Shown here: positions 36,261 through 46,483 of the stretch, in pieces
Layout of the letters: each line of letters starts with the position of its first letter
How positions within the stretch are numbered: the stretch's first letter is position 1
Source: Chryseobacterium sp. c4a
GTDB taxonomy: Bacteria > Bacteroidota > Bacteroidia > Flavobacteriales > Weeksellaceae
Reading direction: 5' to 3'
Assembly (NCBI RefSeq): GCF_009900745.1
Contig: NZ_WXVU01000002.1
Span: 310,001 to 374,000, forward strand
DNA length: 64,000 nucleotides
The notes under the pieces: generated by a model
Databases searched by the model: none
What the model was told of the DNA's origin: nothing
Seen by the model: the letters and a program-made list of their open reading frames with translations, nothing else
Position numbers and translations under genes: made by a program

Positions 36261-38297
36261 TTATCCAATCTCAATACCGTTTTCAACATTGCTGTCGTCA
36301 GGTGTTACAAAAGATAATTTACCATCCGGTTTAGTCGTTAATAATAACATTCCCTGAGATTCAATACCTCTGATCTTTCTTGGAGCAAGGTTTAACAAGA
36401 TCATTACTTGTTTACCTACTACCTCTTCAGGAGTGAAGCTTTCTGCAATTCCCGAAACCACAGTTCTTACGTCTACTCCTGTGTCTACCGTAAGTTTAAG
36501 TAATTTATCGGCTTTTTCTACTTTTTCAGCTTCTAAAATGGTAGCTGTTCTAAGATCTATTTTAGTAAAATCATCAAAAGAGATTTCTTCTTTCATTGGA
36601 TTAGCGTTAGGGTTTGTTTTCTTATTGTTTTGTTTGGTGTCTTCCAGCTTCTGAATCTGAGCTTCGATTACGTTATCTTCAATTTTTGAGAATAGAAGTG
36701 AAGCTTCGTTGATTTTGTGACCTGTTTCGATTAAAACAGATTGAGTTTCAACATCACTCCAGTTTTTCTTTTCAACATTGAACATATTCAATAACTTTTC
36801 AGAGCTGAAAGGCATGAATGGCTCACATAGCTGAGCTAAAGCAACCGCGATCTGAGCACCTACAAATAAAGATTGAGCTGCTTTTTCCGGGTTATCTTTA
36901 ATCGTTTTCCAAGGCTCTTCAGTCTGAAGGTATTGGTTCCCGAATCTTGCAAGGTTCATTAATGCAGTTAAAGAGTTTCTAAACTCATAATTGTCAAGGT
37001 ATCCTGAAATTTCTTTGGCTGCCTTATTGATTTCTTTTAATTCCGGGCTATTAACATCTCCCTGCGGAATAACTCCATCATAATATTTGTGAATAAGGAC
37101 TGCAACTCTGTTGATAAAGTTTCCGAAGATCCCTACCAACTCAGAATTGTTCTTCGTCTGGAAATCTTTCCATGTAAAGTTATTATCCTTAGTTTCAGGA
37201 GCTGAAGAAAGAAGAGCATATCTTAAAACGTCCTGTTGACCTGGGAAATCTTCCACATATTCATGTGCCCAAACTGCCCAGTTTCTAGATGTTGAGATTT
37301 TATCATTCTCAAGATTCAGGAATTCAAAAGCAGGTACATTTTTAGGCATGATATAATCTCCATGTGCCTTCATCATCGCTGGGAAGATAATACAGTGGAA
37401 TACGATATTATCCTTTCCAATGAAGTGTACAAGGTCACTGTTTTCACTTTGCCAGTAATCTTTCCAGTCTTTTCCGTTCTTTTCTGCCCATTCTTTAGTA
37501 AATGAAATATACCCGATTGGAGCATCAAACCAAACGTAAAGAACTTTTCCTTCTGCATTTGGAAGTGGAACCGGAACTCCCCAGTTTAGATCTCTGGTCA
37601 TAGCACGTGGCTTCAAACCATCATTTAACCATGATTTAACCTGGCCGTATACGTTAGGTTTCCAATCATCTTTATGACCTTCAATGATCCATTCGTTTAA
37701 GAAATCCTCGTATTCATTAAGAGGCAGATACCAGTTCTTTGTATCTTTAAGAATAGGAACATTTCCGCTAAGCATTGATTTTGGATTGATCAGTTCAGAT
37801 GGAGAAAGGGTAGAACCACACTTCTCACACTGGTCACCATAAGCATTCTCATTGCCACAATTTGGACAAGTTCCTACAATATAACGGTCTGCAAGGAATT
37901 CTCCTGCCTGCTCATCAAAATATTGCTCAGAAACTTCTTCAGTAAATTTTCCTTTTTCATAAAGAACTTTGAAGAAATCCTGGCTGGTTTCATAATGTTT
38001 TGGAGACGTTGTTCTAGAATACTCATCAAATGAAATTCCCAGATCAGCAAAAGATTTCTTAATAATCTCGTGATACTTGTCCACAATATCCTGAGGCGTA
38101 ACGCCCTCTTTTTTAGCTCTTATGGTAATAGGGATTCCGTGCTCATCTGAACCACAGATAAATGCTACATCTTTTCCTAATCTTCTCTGAAATCTTGCGT
38201 AAACATCCGCAGGAATATAAACACCTGCCAAATGTCCTATATGAACCGGGCCGTTTGCATAAGGCAAAGCTGCCGTAATCATCTTTCTGTTTGACAT
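36261..38297 (-). CDS. metG: Methionyl-tRNA synthetase
   Basis: The protein has 678 residues and is full length. The class I HIGH-type motif is in [16 protein letters not shown], and the KMSKS-type loop is represented by [10 protein letters not shown]. The zinc knuckle is [17 protein letters not shown]. The C-terminal Trbp111-like tRNA-binding domain begins around residue 570 ([14 protein letters not shown]). It charges tRNA-Met. The promoter is divergent from susC. Confidence 0.97.
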   Translation of the reverse strand: MSNRKMITAALPYANGPVHIGHLAGVYIPADVYARFQRRLGKDVAFICGSDEHGIPITIRAKKEGVTPQDIVDKYHEIIKKSFADLGISFDEYSRTTSPKHYETSQDFFKVLYEKGKFTEEVSEQYFDEQAGEFLADRYIVGTCPNCGNENAYGDQCEKCGSTLSPSELINPKSMLSGNVPILKDTKNWYLPLNEYEDFLNEWIIEGHKDDWKPNVYGQVKSWLNDGLKPRAMTRDLNWGVPVPLPNAEGKVLYVWFDAPIGYISFTKEWAEKNGKDWKDYWQSENSDLVHFIGKDNIVFHCIIFPAMMKAHGDYIMPKNVPAFEFLNLENDKISTSRNWAVWAHEYVEDFPGQQDVLRYALLSSAPETKDNNFTWKDFQTKNNSELVGIFGNFINRVAVLIHKYYDGVIPQGDVNSPELKEINKAAKEISGYLDNYEFRNSLTALMNLARFGNQYLQTEEPWKTIKDNPEKAAQSLFVGAQIAVALAQLCEPFMPFSSEKLLNMFNVEKKNWSDVETQSVLIETGHKINEASLLFSKIEDNVIEAQIQKLEDTKQNNKKTNPNANPMKEEISFDDFTKIDLRTATILEAEKVEKADKLLKLTVDTGVDVRTVVSGIAESFTPEEVVGKQVMILLNLAPRKIRGIESQGMLLLTTKPDGKLSFVTPDDSNVENGIEIG

Positions 38298-38317
38298 TTA
38301 TAGTAAAGTTTTGACTG

Positions 38318-38325
38318 CAAAGATA
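38318..38325 (-). promoter_or_regulatory. metG: -7 box of metG
   Basis: TATCTTTG on the minus strand lies 20 nt before the ATG. Confidence 0.55.
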
Positions 38326-38403
38326 AGGATTATCTCTTGAATACCGCTCTTTGTGGAGTTATTATGATGAATGTTGTCGTTTTTCAAGGTTGAATATGAA
38401 ATT

Positions 38404-38448
38404 AAGTTAAACAATTGTTTAACTTTTTGTTAATGTAAAACAATTGTT
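38404..38448. promoter_or_regulatory. Candidate operator upstream of the glucan locus
   Basis: A perfect 22-bp palindrome (38404-38425) has the core AACAATTGTT. A second AACAATTGTT occurs at 38439-38448, with centres 29 bp apart, close to three helical turns. This fits a dimeric regulator bound at two sites. It lies 184 nt before the susC start. No regulator gene is in the locus, so the binder is unknown. Confidence 0.5.
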
Positions 38449-38631
38449 ATGCATTGCATACTATCGTGTAAAATATTGAGGTGTATATTTTTAACTAAAA
38501 ACGGTTTCGTAATATACATAATTTTATCATAATTTATATTAAAATTATAATAATTCTAATTTTTTTTTAAATTGCAAGACTGGCTAAGGGCCGGATTTAA
38601 GACTGAAAAACGAAACTATAAAAATAAAATT

Positions 38632-41475
38632 GTGAAGAATTTTACAACGGTATTAAAAATAGCGCCTGCTTTTTTACTGGCAAGTACAGTAATGCACGCG
38701 CAGACTAAGGATTCTACCACTAAGGAAAAGAAGATTGATGAAGTAGTATTAATTGGGTATGGCGCTAAAAAGAAGTCGGATTTAACAGGTTCTGTAACTG
38801 CTGTTTCTGAAAAAGACTTTAATAAAGGAGCAATTGTATCTGCAGATCAATTAATTAACGGTAAAGCACCAGGGGTGAGAATTACCAGTGATGGTGGAGC
38901 TCCCGATTCAAAACCCAATATAAGGATTAGAGGAGGTGCGTCTTTAACGGCGAATAACAATCCGCTAATCGTAATTGATGGAGTTCCTTTAGATTCTGGT
39001 AATCCTGCGGGGGTTTCCAATCCGCTATCTTTAGTAAATCCAAATGATATTGAATCATTTTCGATCTTAAAAGATGCTTCTGCTACTGCCATTTATGGTT
39101 CAAGAGCTTCCAATGGGGTTATTATTATTACCACGAAGAAAGGGTCTTCAGGAAGAATGAGAATCAATTATAGTGGAAATATTTCGATAGGAAAGGTTAC
39201 CAAAACTATCGACGTGATGGACGGGCCTACTTTTGAGAAATTTATAAATGAATATAATCCAACTTATGCTAGTATGCTAGGGGTTACAGAAAATGGAAAG
39301 CAAACCATGTACAATACCAATTGGCAGGATGCGATTTTCAGAACTTCTGTTTCTACGGATCATAATCTAAGTATAAGATCTAATTTGTTTAAATCAATTC
39401 CTGCAAGATTTTCATTTGGATATAATAATACACAAGGGATTGTAAAGACAAATGATTATGATCGATACACAGCGTCAATGAAGCTGACTCCAACTTTATT
39501 TGATAATCATTTAAAAGTTGATATTAATATAAAGAATATTTTCTCCAACAAAAATACAATCGATGCAGATGGAGCAATTGGATCAGCAATAACAGCAGAT
39601 CCTACGAAGCCTATATATAATCAGGATGGAAGTTATTATCAGACTTTTAACGGATATGTTATGGCAGGAGCAAGAAATCCTGTTGCGATCTTGATGCAAC
39701 GTACAAGGCCTGAAAAAGTACAAAAGTTCCTTGGAAATGTTGAATTAGATTATAAAATGCATTTTTTGCCGGATTTAAGGGCTGTTGTTAACTTGGGAGC
39801 AGAGTCTTCTTATGCAAAAATTCGTGAAGTGTATGGAGATAATGCTTTACAGTCTTACAGAACTGTTTACCAGAATAATGTTGCTGTAGGTGGAGTTTAT
39901 AATCCAGGACTGAATTACGGTGAAGAGCAGAATATTTTCAACAAACTATTGGATGCTTATTTGGTGTACAGTAAAAAGTACGATGACAAGTTTATTTCAA
40001 AGTTTGATGTTCAGGGAGGATATTCTTATCAAAACTTTGATAATAAAGGGTCGAAACAATTATTTAATATGGATGATCCGTCAGGTGTTCGTCAGGAATC
40101 TCCGTATAATAAATATATTAACAATTACAGAAATGTATTAAATATCCAGTCATTCTTTGGAAGAGCAAATATAGATATCCAGAATAAATATTTATTCACA
40201 TTGAGTTATCGTGCTGATGGCTCCTCCCTTTTCCCTTCAAATAAAAGATGGGGGCACTTCCCGGCAGCAGCTTTTGCATGGAAACTGAATGATGAGAAGT
40301 GGATGGAAAACTCAGGATTCTCAGAATTGAAATTAAGATTAGGATGGGGGAAAACAGGACAGCAGGACATTACTGGATCTGCAGGATTCTATCCTTATAA
40401 TCCTTTATATGAAATCGGAGATACCAGATATTTCTATTTCCCAAGAACTATTTTGCCGAATGGAGCTATTATTCCTGAATTATTTACAGCCCTTCCATAT
40501 AACCCATACTTAACCTGGGAAAAAACAACTACTTATAATGCCGGAGTGGATTTTGGAACTAAAAACCGAAGAATATCCGGATCCATAGAGTATTATTATA
40601 GAAAAACAACAGATTTATTGGCCAGAGTACCTTTCCCATCAGGTCAGATGCTTTCAAATGAGTTTATTGATAATGTAGGAAGTCTTACAAATAAAGGTTT
40701 TGAAGCCTCTTTTAATGTTAATCCTATAAAAACACAGAATCTAAATTGGGATCTGAACGGAAACATCGCTTATAACATAGGAACAGTAGATGATTTGAAA
40801 GGAAGAGACAAAGTAGGGGCTAATGAATCTTCTCTTGCATTTGCAGGAACAGGGGTTCTTTTAGCTTATCATGCCGTGGGGCAACAGCCTTACTCTGCAT
40901 GGGTATACCAGCAGGCTTACGACAGCAATGGAAGAGTGATTCCTGGTGCTTTTGTAGATAAAAATGGAGATGGGATCATCAACGATGCAGACAAATCTTT
41001 TGTGCCTCTGAGACCTAAATGGACGTTTGGATTCGGAACATCTTTAAATTATAAAAATTTTGATTTATCAGCTAGTTTTAGAGGGCAGATAGGAGGAAAG
41101 GTTTATTATGCTGCGAGAGTAAACAGAGGATATACAGAAGCTTCTAACCCAGTAAACAGTAATAGTTTGTTCAATGTTCTTAATTTTTATGATGGAGCAG
41201 CAGATCCGAGATTCAAAACAAAAGGAGATGCAGAAGGGTTATCCGATTACAACTTGCATGATGCAACTTTCTTACGTTGTGAGAACATTACATTAGGATA
41301 TAAGTTTGATAAGTTGTTTAAAGGTACAAGTCTAAGAGTTTATGGTGCTGTTAATAACGCATTTGTTATTACAAATAAATATGTGGGTCAGGATCCTGAG
41401 AACTTCAACGCGATAGATGCCAACTTCTATCCTAGACCTAGAATATACACTTTTGGAGTAAATCTTGATTTTTAA
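38632..41475 (+). CDS. susC: SusC/RagA family TonB-linked outer membrane transporter
   Basis: The protein has 947 residues from the GTG at 38632, which begins a signal peptide (KNFTTVLKIAPAFLLASTVM). A TTG at 38572 would add 20 hydrophilic residues. The SusC box IDEVVLIGYGAKKKSDLTGS opens the plug, followed by LIVIDGVPLDSGNPAG and ATAIYGSRASNGVIIITTKKG. The barrel ends YTFGVNLDF. There is no N-terminal carboxypeptidase-like domain. It imports glucan oligosaccharides with SusD, 12 nt downstream. Confidence 0.95.
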   Translation: MKNFTTVLKIAPAFLLASTVMHAQTKDSTTKEKKIDEVVLIGYGAKKKSDLTGSVTAVSEKDFNKGAIVSADQLINGKAPGVRITSDGGAPDSKPNIRIRGGASLTANNNPLIVIDGVPLDSGNPAGVSNPLSLVNPNDIESFSILKDASATAIYGSRASNGVIIITTKKGSSGRMRINYSGNISIGKVTKTIDVMDGPTFEKFINEYNPTYASMLGVTENGKQTMYNTNWQDAIFRTSVSTDHNLSIRSNLFKSIPARFSFGYNNTQGIVKTNDYDRYTASMKLTPTLFDNHLKVDINIKNIFSNKNTIDADGAIGSAITADPTKPIYNQDGSYYQTFNGYVMAGARNPVAILMQRTRPEKVQKFLGNVELDYKMHFLPDLRAVVNLGAESSYAKIREVYGDNALQSYRTVYQNNVAVGGVYNPGLNYGEEQNIFNKLLDAYLVYSKKYDDKFISKFDVQGGYSYQNFDNKGSKQLFNMDDPSGVRQESPYNKYINNYRNVLNIQSFFGRANIDIQNKYLFTLSYRADGSSLFPSNKRWGHFPAAAFAWKLNDEKWMENSGFSELKLRLGWGKTGQQDITGSAGFYPYNPLYEIGDTRYFYFPRTILPNGAIIPELFTALPYNPYLTWEKTTTYNAGVDFGTKNRRISGSIEYYYRKTTDLLARVPFPSGQMLSNEFIDNVGSLTNKGFEASFNVNPIKTQNLNWDLNGNIAYNIGTVDDLKGRDKVGANESSLAFAGTGVLLAYHAVGQQPYSAWVYQQAYDSNGRVIPGAFVDKNGDGIINDADKSFVPLRPKWTFGFGTSLNYKNFDLSASFRGQIGGKVYYAARVNRGYTEASNPVNSNSLFNVLNFYDGAADPRFKTKGDAEGLSDYNLHDATFLRCENITLGYKFDKLFKGTSLRVYGAVNNAFVITNKYVGQDPENFNAIDANFYPRPRIYTFGVNLDF

Positions 41476-41487
41476 AATTTGACACAC

Positions 41488-43080
41488 ATGAAACTTAATA
41501 AATTTAAAATAATACTATTATCATTCGCTTTAGTTTCTACAACTTCATGTCTGAATGAATTGAATACAGAGCCTGAATACCTTTTAACTTTAGAGCAGCT
41601 CCTTGAATCACAGCCTAACGCTGCCAATGGTCTTTTAGCAAAAGTGTATGCGTCACTATCAATGTCAAGTGCAAAAGGGCCCGGTGAAGCAGATATTACA
41701 GGAGATGACAAAGGAGAAACTGTTTTTCTGAGAGGGATTATTAATCTTGAAGACTTTACTGCTGATGGAATGAAGAACAGATGGGGTGATAACGGGCTGG
41801 ATCAGTTAACAACTACCACGAAATGGACTTCTGATAATAAGTTTTTCAGATATCTTTTTGATAGAGTATACTATACTGTGCCTCAAGCAAATGCATTAAT
41901 TGATGCTTTTGGGAAAGCTAATATTAGTAATAAAGAACAATACATTGGTGAACTAAGATTTATCAGAGCTTTTGCATATTTTTATATGATTGATTGTTTT
42001 GGAAAAGGGGTAATTGTTACAGAAAAAGACCTTGCCAATCCAACGCCTAAAGAACAGGCATCAAGAATAGAACTATTCAAGTATGTAGAAAGTGAATTGT
42101 TGGCTATAGAACCTACTATCGCCAGTAAAACAGAATATGGTCATGTAAACAAAGCAACAGTACAGATGCTGTTATCCAGACTGTATCTTAATGCTCAGGT
42201 ATATACGGGTACAGCAAGATGGAATGATGCTGCTACATATGCCAAAAAAGTAATTGATGAAGGAGGGTATACTTTAGATACCAATTTTGTAAGAATGTTT
42301 TCCGCAGACAATAATACTTCTCCTGAGATTATTTTCCCATTAATTGCCGACCCGATCGGGACACAAAGTTATGGTAACTCTACTTATATCATCAATGGAA
42401 GTACCGGAGGATCTCCTTCTACTTTAAATCCTGCTCTTCTTGGTATTAAAGGAGATGGATGGGGAGGTCATAGAGCTTCAAAAGCTTGGTATGGCCTTTT
42501 TGGAAACAGTCTTACTGATTACAACGGTGGTAGTGCTAATGCTGTAGCTACTACTCTAGATCAAAGAGGAAAATTATTCTGGCAGACAGGTCATGAATAT
42601 GAAATGACGGATTACAAAACATGGACAGATGGTTATCCTTCAACAAAGTTCAGAAATTTAAGAACATCAGGGCCGTCAGAAACAACTGATTTCTCAGGAG
42701 CAGATTTTCCTGTATTCAGATTGTCAGAAGCATATCTTACCTATGCAGAATGTGCAATCAGAGGAGCTTCTACAGCAAACTTAGGACAGGCTTTAACTTA
42801 TATGAATGAGCTGAGAGGGAAAAGAACAGCTTCTGCAATCAACGCAGGTAATCTTACCTTGGATTTCATTTTAGCGGAAAGAGCAAGAGAATTCAACTTG
42901 GAAGGACAGAGAAGAACTGATTTAATTAGATTTGATAAGTTTACAGGAGGTTCATACCTATGGCCTTGGAAAGGAGGGGTGAAAGATGGAACTGCAATTT
43001 CGTCTAATTATAATGTGTTTCCTATTCCGAATACAGCCTTGTCTTCTAATCCAAATTTAACACAAAATCCTGGGTATTAA
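41488..43080 (+). CDS. susD: SusD/RagB family nutrient-binding lipoprotein
   Basis: The protein has 530 residues from the ATG at 41488; a TTG three codons earlier is less likely. The lipobox is TTSC around residue 18. TPR-like helices include NKEQYIGELRFIRAFAYFYM, and the C-terminus has FILAERAREFNLEGQRRTDLIRFDK, a RagB/SusD hallmark. It caps the SusC barrel on the cell surface and binds the glycan. Confidence 0.95.
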   Translation: MKLNKFKIILLSFALVSTTSCLNELNTEPEYLLTLEQLLESQPNAANGLLAKVYASLSMSSAKGPGEADITGDDKGETVFLRGIINLEDFTADGMKNRWGDNGLDQLTTTTKWTSDNKFFRYLFDRVYYTVPQANALIDAFGKANISNKEQYIGELRFIRAFAYFYMIDCFGKGVIVTEKDLANPTPKEQASRIELFKYVESELLAIEPTIASKTEYGHVNKATVQMLLSRLYLNAQVYTGTARWNDAATYAKKVIDEGGYTLDTNFVRMFSADNNTSPEIIFPLIADPIGTQSYGNSTYIINGSTGGSPSTLNPALLGIKGDGWGGHRASKAWYGLFGNSLTDYNGGSANAVATTLDQRGKLFWQTGHEYEMTDYKTWTDGYPSTKFRNLRTSGPSETTDFSGADFPVFRLSEAYLTYAECAIRGASTANLGQALTYMNELRGKRTASAINAGNLTLDFILAERAREFNLEGQRRTDLIRFDKFTGGSYLWPWKGGVKDGTAISSNYNVFPIPNTALSSNPNLTQNPGY

Positions 43081-43101
43081 TTTTTAAAACTGAAACTGAA
43101 A

Positions 43102-44172
43102 ATGAAACATTTTTTTAAAATATTCACAATAGCCGTTCTTGGGATTTTGGTTGCTTCGTGTAAAGATGAAGATCAGGCAATGCTTAATGAAACGGCTCAG
43201 AGTAAAATTTCATCAGATAAAACGACCATAGTTTTAGATAAAACTCATTTAGATGATACAGCAGTTAATTTTACATGGGCAAAATCAACTTTCGATTTGG
43301 CTGTAGTTTCTGCTCCAAAAATTGAAATAGGACTTAAAGGAAATAATTTTAAAGACGGTAAGTCTTTAGATGTTGTAACGTCTCCTTATTCAATGACCAA
43401 TAAACAATTAAACACATTGTTATTGAGTTTAGGAGCTGCTCCTAATGAAGTTAACCAGATAGAAGTAAGGGTAAGGACAGTGGTAGGAACAGCATCATTT
43501 TATTCGAATGTAATTACATTAGCTGTAACACCTTATATTTTAGGACCTATATATAATTATACAGATCTTTATCTTATTGGTGATGCTACTGCTGCAGTTT
43601 GGGATAATTCAGCAACCAATGCAAAATTATATCCTTTACAAAAAACGGCTACCGCTGGAGTGTACTCTTATACAGGATATTTTGCAGCAGGAGGATTTAA
43701 ACTTATTCAAACGCCAGGATCCTGGGATACTCAATATGGATTAGGGGCATCTGCCGGAGCACTGCTTGCAGGAGGAGGTTCTTCAAATATTCCAGTAGCT
43801 ACAGCAGGATATTATAAATTGACCATTGATACTAATGCATTAAGCTATACATTAATCGCTATACCTGCTCCAACTAAAGTGTATACTACTATTTCTATGA
43901 TTGGATCAGCTTCAGGAGATTGGAGTACTGATGTAGATATGGAAAAATCAACTTTTGATCCTCATATCTGGGTGAAGAAAAAAGTAAGCTTAAGTTCAGG
44001 AGAATTTAAGTTCAGAGCTGATCATGATTGGGGAACAAATTGGGGAGTTTCTAAAGAGTTTTTTGGAGTAGCAGACCTAGGGGGCGGAAATATTCCTGTA
44101 AGTGAAGCTTTCAAATATGATGTGTATTTCAATGATGTCACAGGAGAATATTCAGTGATCCCAGTATTCTAA
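43102..44172 (+). CDS. SusE/SusF-like outer membrane starch-binding lipoprotein
   Basis: The protein has 356 residues. The lipobox is VASC around residue 20. The N-terminal SusE domain (KISSDKTTIVLDKTHLDD, NFTWAKSTFD) is followed by two carbohydrate-binding-like repeats, each with GDATAAVWDNS or GSASGDWSTDVDM and a FKLIQTPGSWDTQYG / FKFRADHDWGTNWG pair. It binds alpha-glucan at the surface. The position after susCD supports this. Confidence 0.9.
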   Translation: MKHFFKIFTIAVLGILVASCKDEDQAMLNETAQSKISSDKTTIVLDKTHLDDTAVNFTWAKSTFDLAVVSAPKIEIGLKGNNFKDGKSLDVVTSPYSMTNKQLNTLLLSLGAAPNEVNQIEVRVRTVVGTASFYSNVITLAVTPYILGPIYNYTDLYLIGDATAAVWDNSATNAKLYPLQKTATAGVYSYTGYFAAGGFKLIQTPGSWDTQYGLGASAGALLAGGGSSNIPVATAGYYKLTIDTNALSYTLIAIPAPTKVYTTISMIGSASGDWSTDVDMEKSTFDPHIWVKKKVSLSSGEFKFRADHDWGTNWGVSKEFFGVADLGGGNIPVSEAFKYDVYFNDVTGEYSVIPVF

Positions 44173-44200
44173 ATTAATAAAAATCAAATTAAAATAAAGC

Positions 44201-44233
44201 AAAGTGCTGCTTTGGGCAGCACTTTATTTTTTT
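44201..44233 (+). terminator. Terminator after the SusE-like gene
   Basis: The stem AAAGTGCTGC / GCAGCACTTT is followed by a T run. It may reduce read-through to the GH97 gene. Confidence 0.85.
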
Positions 44234-44252
44234 AAGTTAATAAATAGTCATT

Positions 44253-46409
44253 ATGAAGAAAATTACAGTTGGAGCGCTCTTGCTCTCAATGATGTTTGTA
44301 GGTGTGAAAGCACAATCTTTAAAATCACCGGACGGTAAATTTGAAATGAATTTCCAATTGAAAGATGGAGTTCCTTTCTATAACCTGAAATACAATGGTG
44401 CGGTAGTAGTAGAAGATTCTAAATTGGGATTGAGATTATTTAAAGACACAGCCATTAAATTTGCTTCTGAAATTGCCAAACCAGAAGACGCAAAGTACGA
44501 CCTTAATAACGGTTTTGCGAAGGTAGATGAAAAAAGAGACTCCAAAAATGAAACCTGGCAGCCGGTTCTTGGAGAAAAGAAAAATTATATCAATAACTAC
44601 AATGAATTAGCGGTAACGCTAAATCAGGCTTCTACAGATAGAAGTATTGTTGTGAAATTCAGATTATTCAACGATGGACTTGGATTCAGATATGAATTCC
44701 CACAACAAAAAAATCTTAATTATTTCGTTATTAGAGAAGAAGACTCTGAAATCGATTTTCCTACAGATATGAAAGCTTGGTGGATCGTAGCAGATTACGA
44801 CTCTCAGGAATATCAGTATCAGGAAACAAAAGTTTCTGAAATTCCGGCAAAATGGGATAAAGCATATGACGCTAATGCTTCACAAAGTTTAGTAAAAAAT
44901 GCAGTTCAGTCTCCATTAATGCTTAAAAAAGAAGGAAAATCACCTTTATACATCAATGTTGCTGAAGCAGCAGTATTGGATTATCCGGCTTCACATCTGG
45001 AAGTAGATGCACAGAACTTTAAGTTCAAAACACATTTAACGGCTGATAGACAAGGAGCAAAAGGATATATCCAAACTCCGTCAGTAACGCCTTGGAGAAC
45101 AATTATCGTAGCTCCAAAAGCTGAAGAGGTAATGGATTCTAAAATGATCTTTAACCTGAATGAGCCTACGAAATATACAGATACTTCTTACATTCACCCT
45201 ACAAAATACATGGGAGTTTGGTGGGAAATGATCATTGGAAAATCTCAATGGGCGTATTCTACAGCTGAAAATGTACACTTAGGTAAAACTGATTTTACAA
45301 AATTGACTCCAAACGGAAAACATGCTGCAAACAATACAAAAGTTAAAGAATATATCGACTTTGCTGCTGAAAACGGATTCCAGGGATTATTGATCGAAGG
45401 TTGGAACATCGGTTGGGAAGACTGGTTCGGTCACTCTAAAGAATTTGTTTTTGATTTCGTAACTCCTTACCCGGATTTTGATATCAAAATGTTGAATGAC
45501 TATGCTCATTCAAAAGGAATTAAACTAATTATGCACCATGAAACTTCAGGTTCTGCAACGAATTATGAAAGATGGGCAGATAAAGCATTCCAAACGATGA
45601 ACAAATATGGGTATGATGCTGTAAAAACAGGATATGTAGGAGATATTATCCCAAGAGGGGAACACCACTATTCCCAATGGACGATCAACCATTATTATAG
45701 AATTGCTGAAAAAGCAAACGACTATAAAATCATGGTAAATTCTCACGAATCTGTACGTCCTACAGGAGAAAGCCGTACCTACCCAAATTATATTTCTGCA
45801 GAAGCAGCTCGTGGAACAGAGTATGAAGCATTTGGAGGAAACAAGCCTGATCACCAAACAGTACTTCCATTTACAAGATGGATGGGAGGTTCTATGGATT
45901 ACACGCCGGGAATTTTCCAAACGAAGTTAGATTATTATTTCCCTGGAGATCAGCGTTTCGTGAAAACGACATTAGCTAAGCAGCTTGCCTTGTATGTAAC
46001 GATGTATATGCCGCTTCAAATGGCTGCCGACCTTCCTGAAAACTATAAAAAGCATATGGATGCATTCCAGTTTATCAAGGACGTAGCCGCAGATTGGGAT
46101 GATACGAAAATCTTATCTGCAGAACCGGGAGATTATGTAATCACTGCCAGAAAAGCAAAAGGTACAGAAAACTGGTTTGTAGGAGGTATTACCGATGAAA
46201 ACAAACGTGAGTACACTGTAGACTTCTCATTCCTGGATAAAGGGAAAAAATATGAAGCAACAATCTATGAAGATGGAAAAGATGCTGATTATATAGATAA
46301 TCCTCAAAGCTATAATATCTACAAGAAAGAGATTACAAGCAAATCGAAAATTAATTTTAAAATGGTACGAAGCGGTGGTTTTGCCATCTCAATCAAACCG
46401 GTAAAATAA
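44253..46409 (+). CDS. susB: GH97 alpha-glucosidase, SusB-like
   Basis: The protein has 718 residues with a signal peptide. GH97 acidic residues are visible at Glu430 (IMHHETSG), Glu499 (VNSHESVRP), Glu517 and Glu523 (SAEAARGTEYEAF). Their spacing equals that of Glu439, Glu508, Glu526 and Glu532 in Bacteroides SusB, with a constant offset of 9, which indicates an inverting alpha-glucosidase. It probably trims imported maltooligosaccharides in the periplasm. A strong terminator precedes it, so it may have its own promoter. Confidence 0.95.
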   Translation: MKKITVGALLLSMMFVGVKAQSLKSPDGKFEMNFQLKDGVPFYNLKYNGAVVVEDSKLGLRLFKDTAIKFASEIAKPEDAKYDLNNGFAKVDEKRDSKNETWQPVLGEKKNYINNYNELAVTLNQASTDRSIVVKFRLFNDGLGFRYEFPQQKNLNYFVIREEDSEIDFPTDMKAWWIVADYDSQEYQYQETKVSEIPAKWDKAYDANASQSLVKNAVQSPLMLKKEGKSPLYINVAEAAVLDYPASHLEVDAQNFKFKTHLTADRQGAKGYIQTPSVTPWRTIIVAPKAEEVMDSKMIFNLNEPTKYTDTSYIHPTKYMGVWWEMIIGKSQWAYSTAENVHLGKTDFTKLTPNGKHAANNTKVKEYIDFAAENGFQGLLIEGWNIGWEDWFGHSKEFVFDFVTPYPDFDIKMLNDYAHSKGIKLIMHHETSGSATNYERWADKAFQTMNKYGYDAVKTGYVGDIIPRGEHHYSQWTINHYYRIAEKANDYKIMVNSHESVRPTGESRTYPNYISAEAARGTEYEAFGGNKPDHQTVLPFTRWMGGSMDYTPGIFQTKLDYYFPGDQRFVKTTLAKQLALYVTMYMPLQMAADLPENYKKHMDAFQFIKDVAADWDDTKILSAEPGDYVITARKAKGTENWFVGGITDENKREYTVDFSFLDKGKKYEATIYEDGKDADYIDNPQSYNIYKKEITSKSKINFKMVRSGGFAISIKPVK

Positions 46410-46426
46410 AAATTTCTTAATTTTAT

Positions 46427-46460
46427 AATCCTTAAAGGTCTTGCCTTTAAGGATTTTTTT
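46427..46460 (+). terminator. GH97 terminator
   Basis: AATCCTTAAAGG / CCTTTAAGGATT is followed by seven T in a row. Confidence 0.9.
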
Positions 46461-46483
46461 ATTGGTAAAAGACTCTATTTTTA

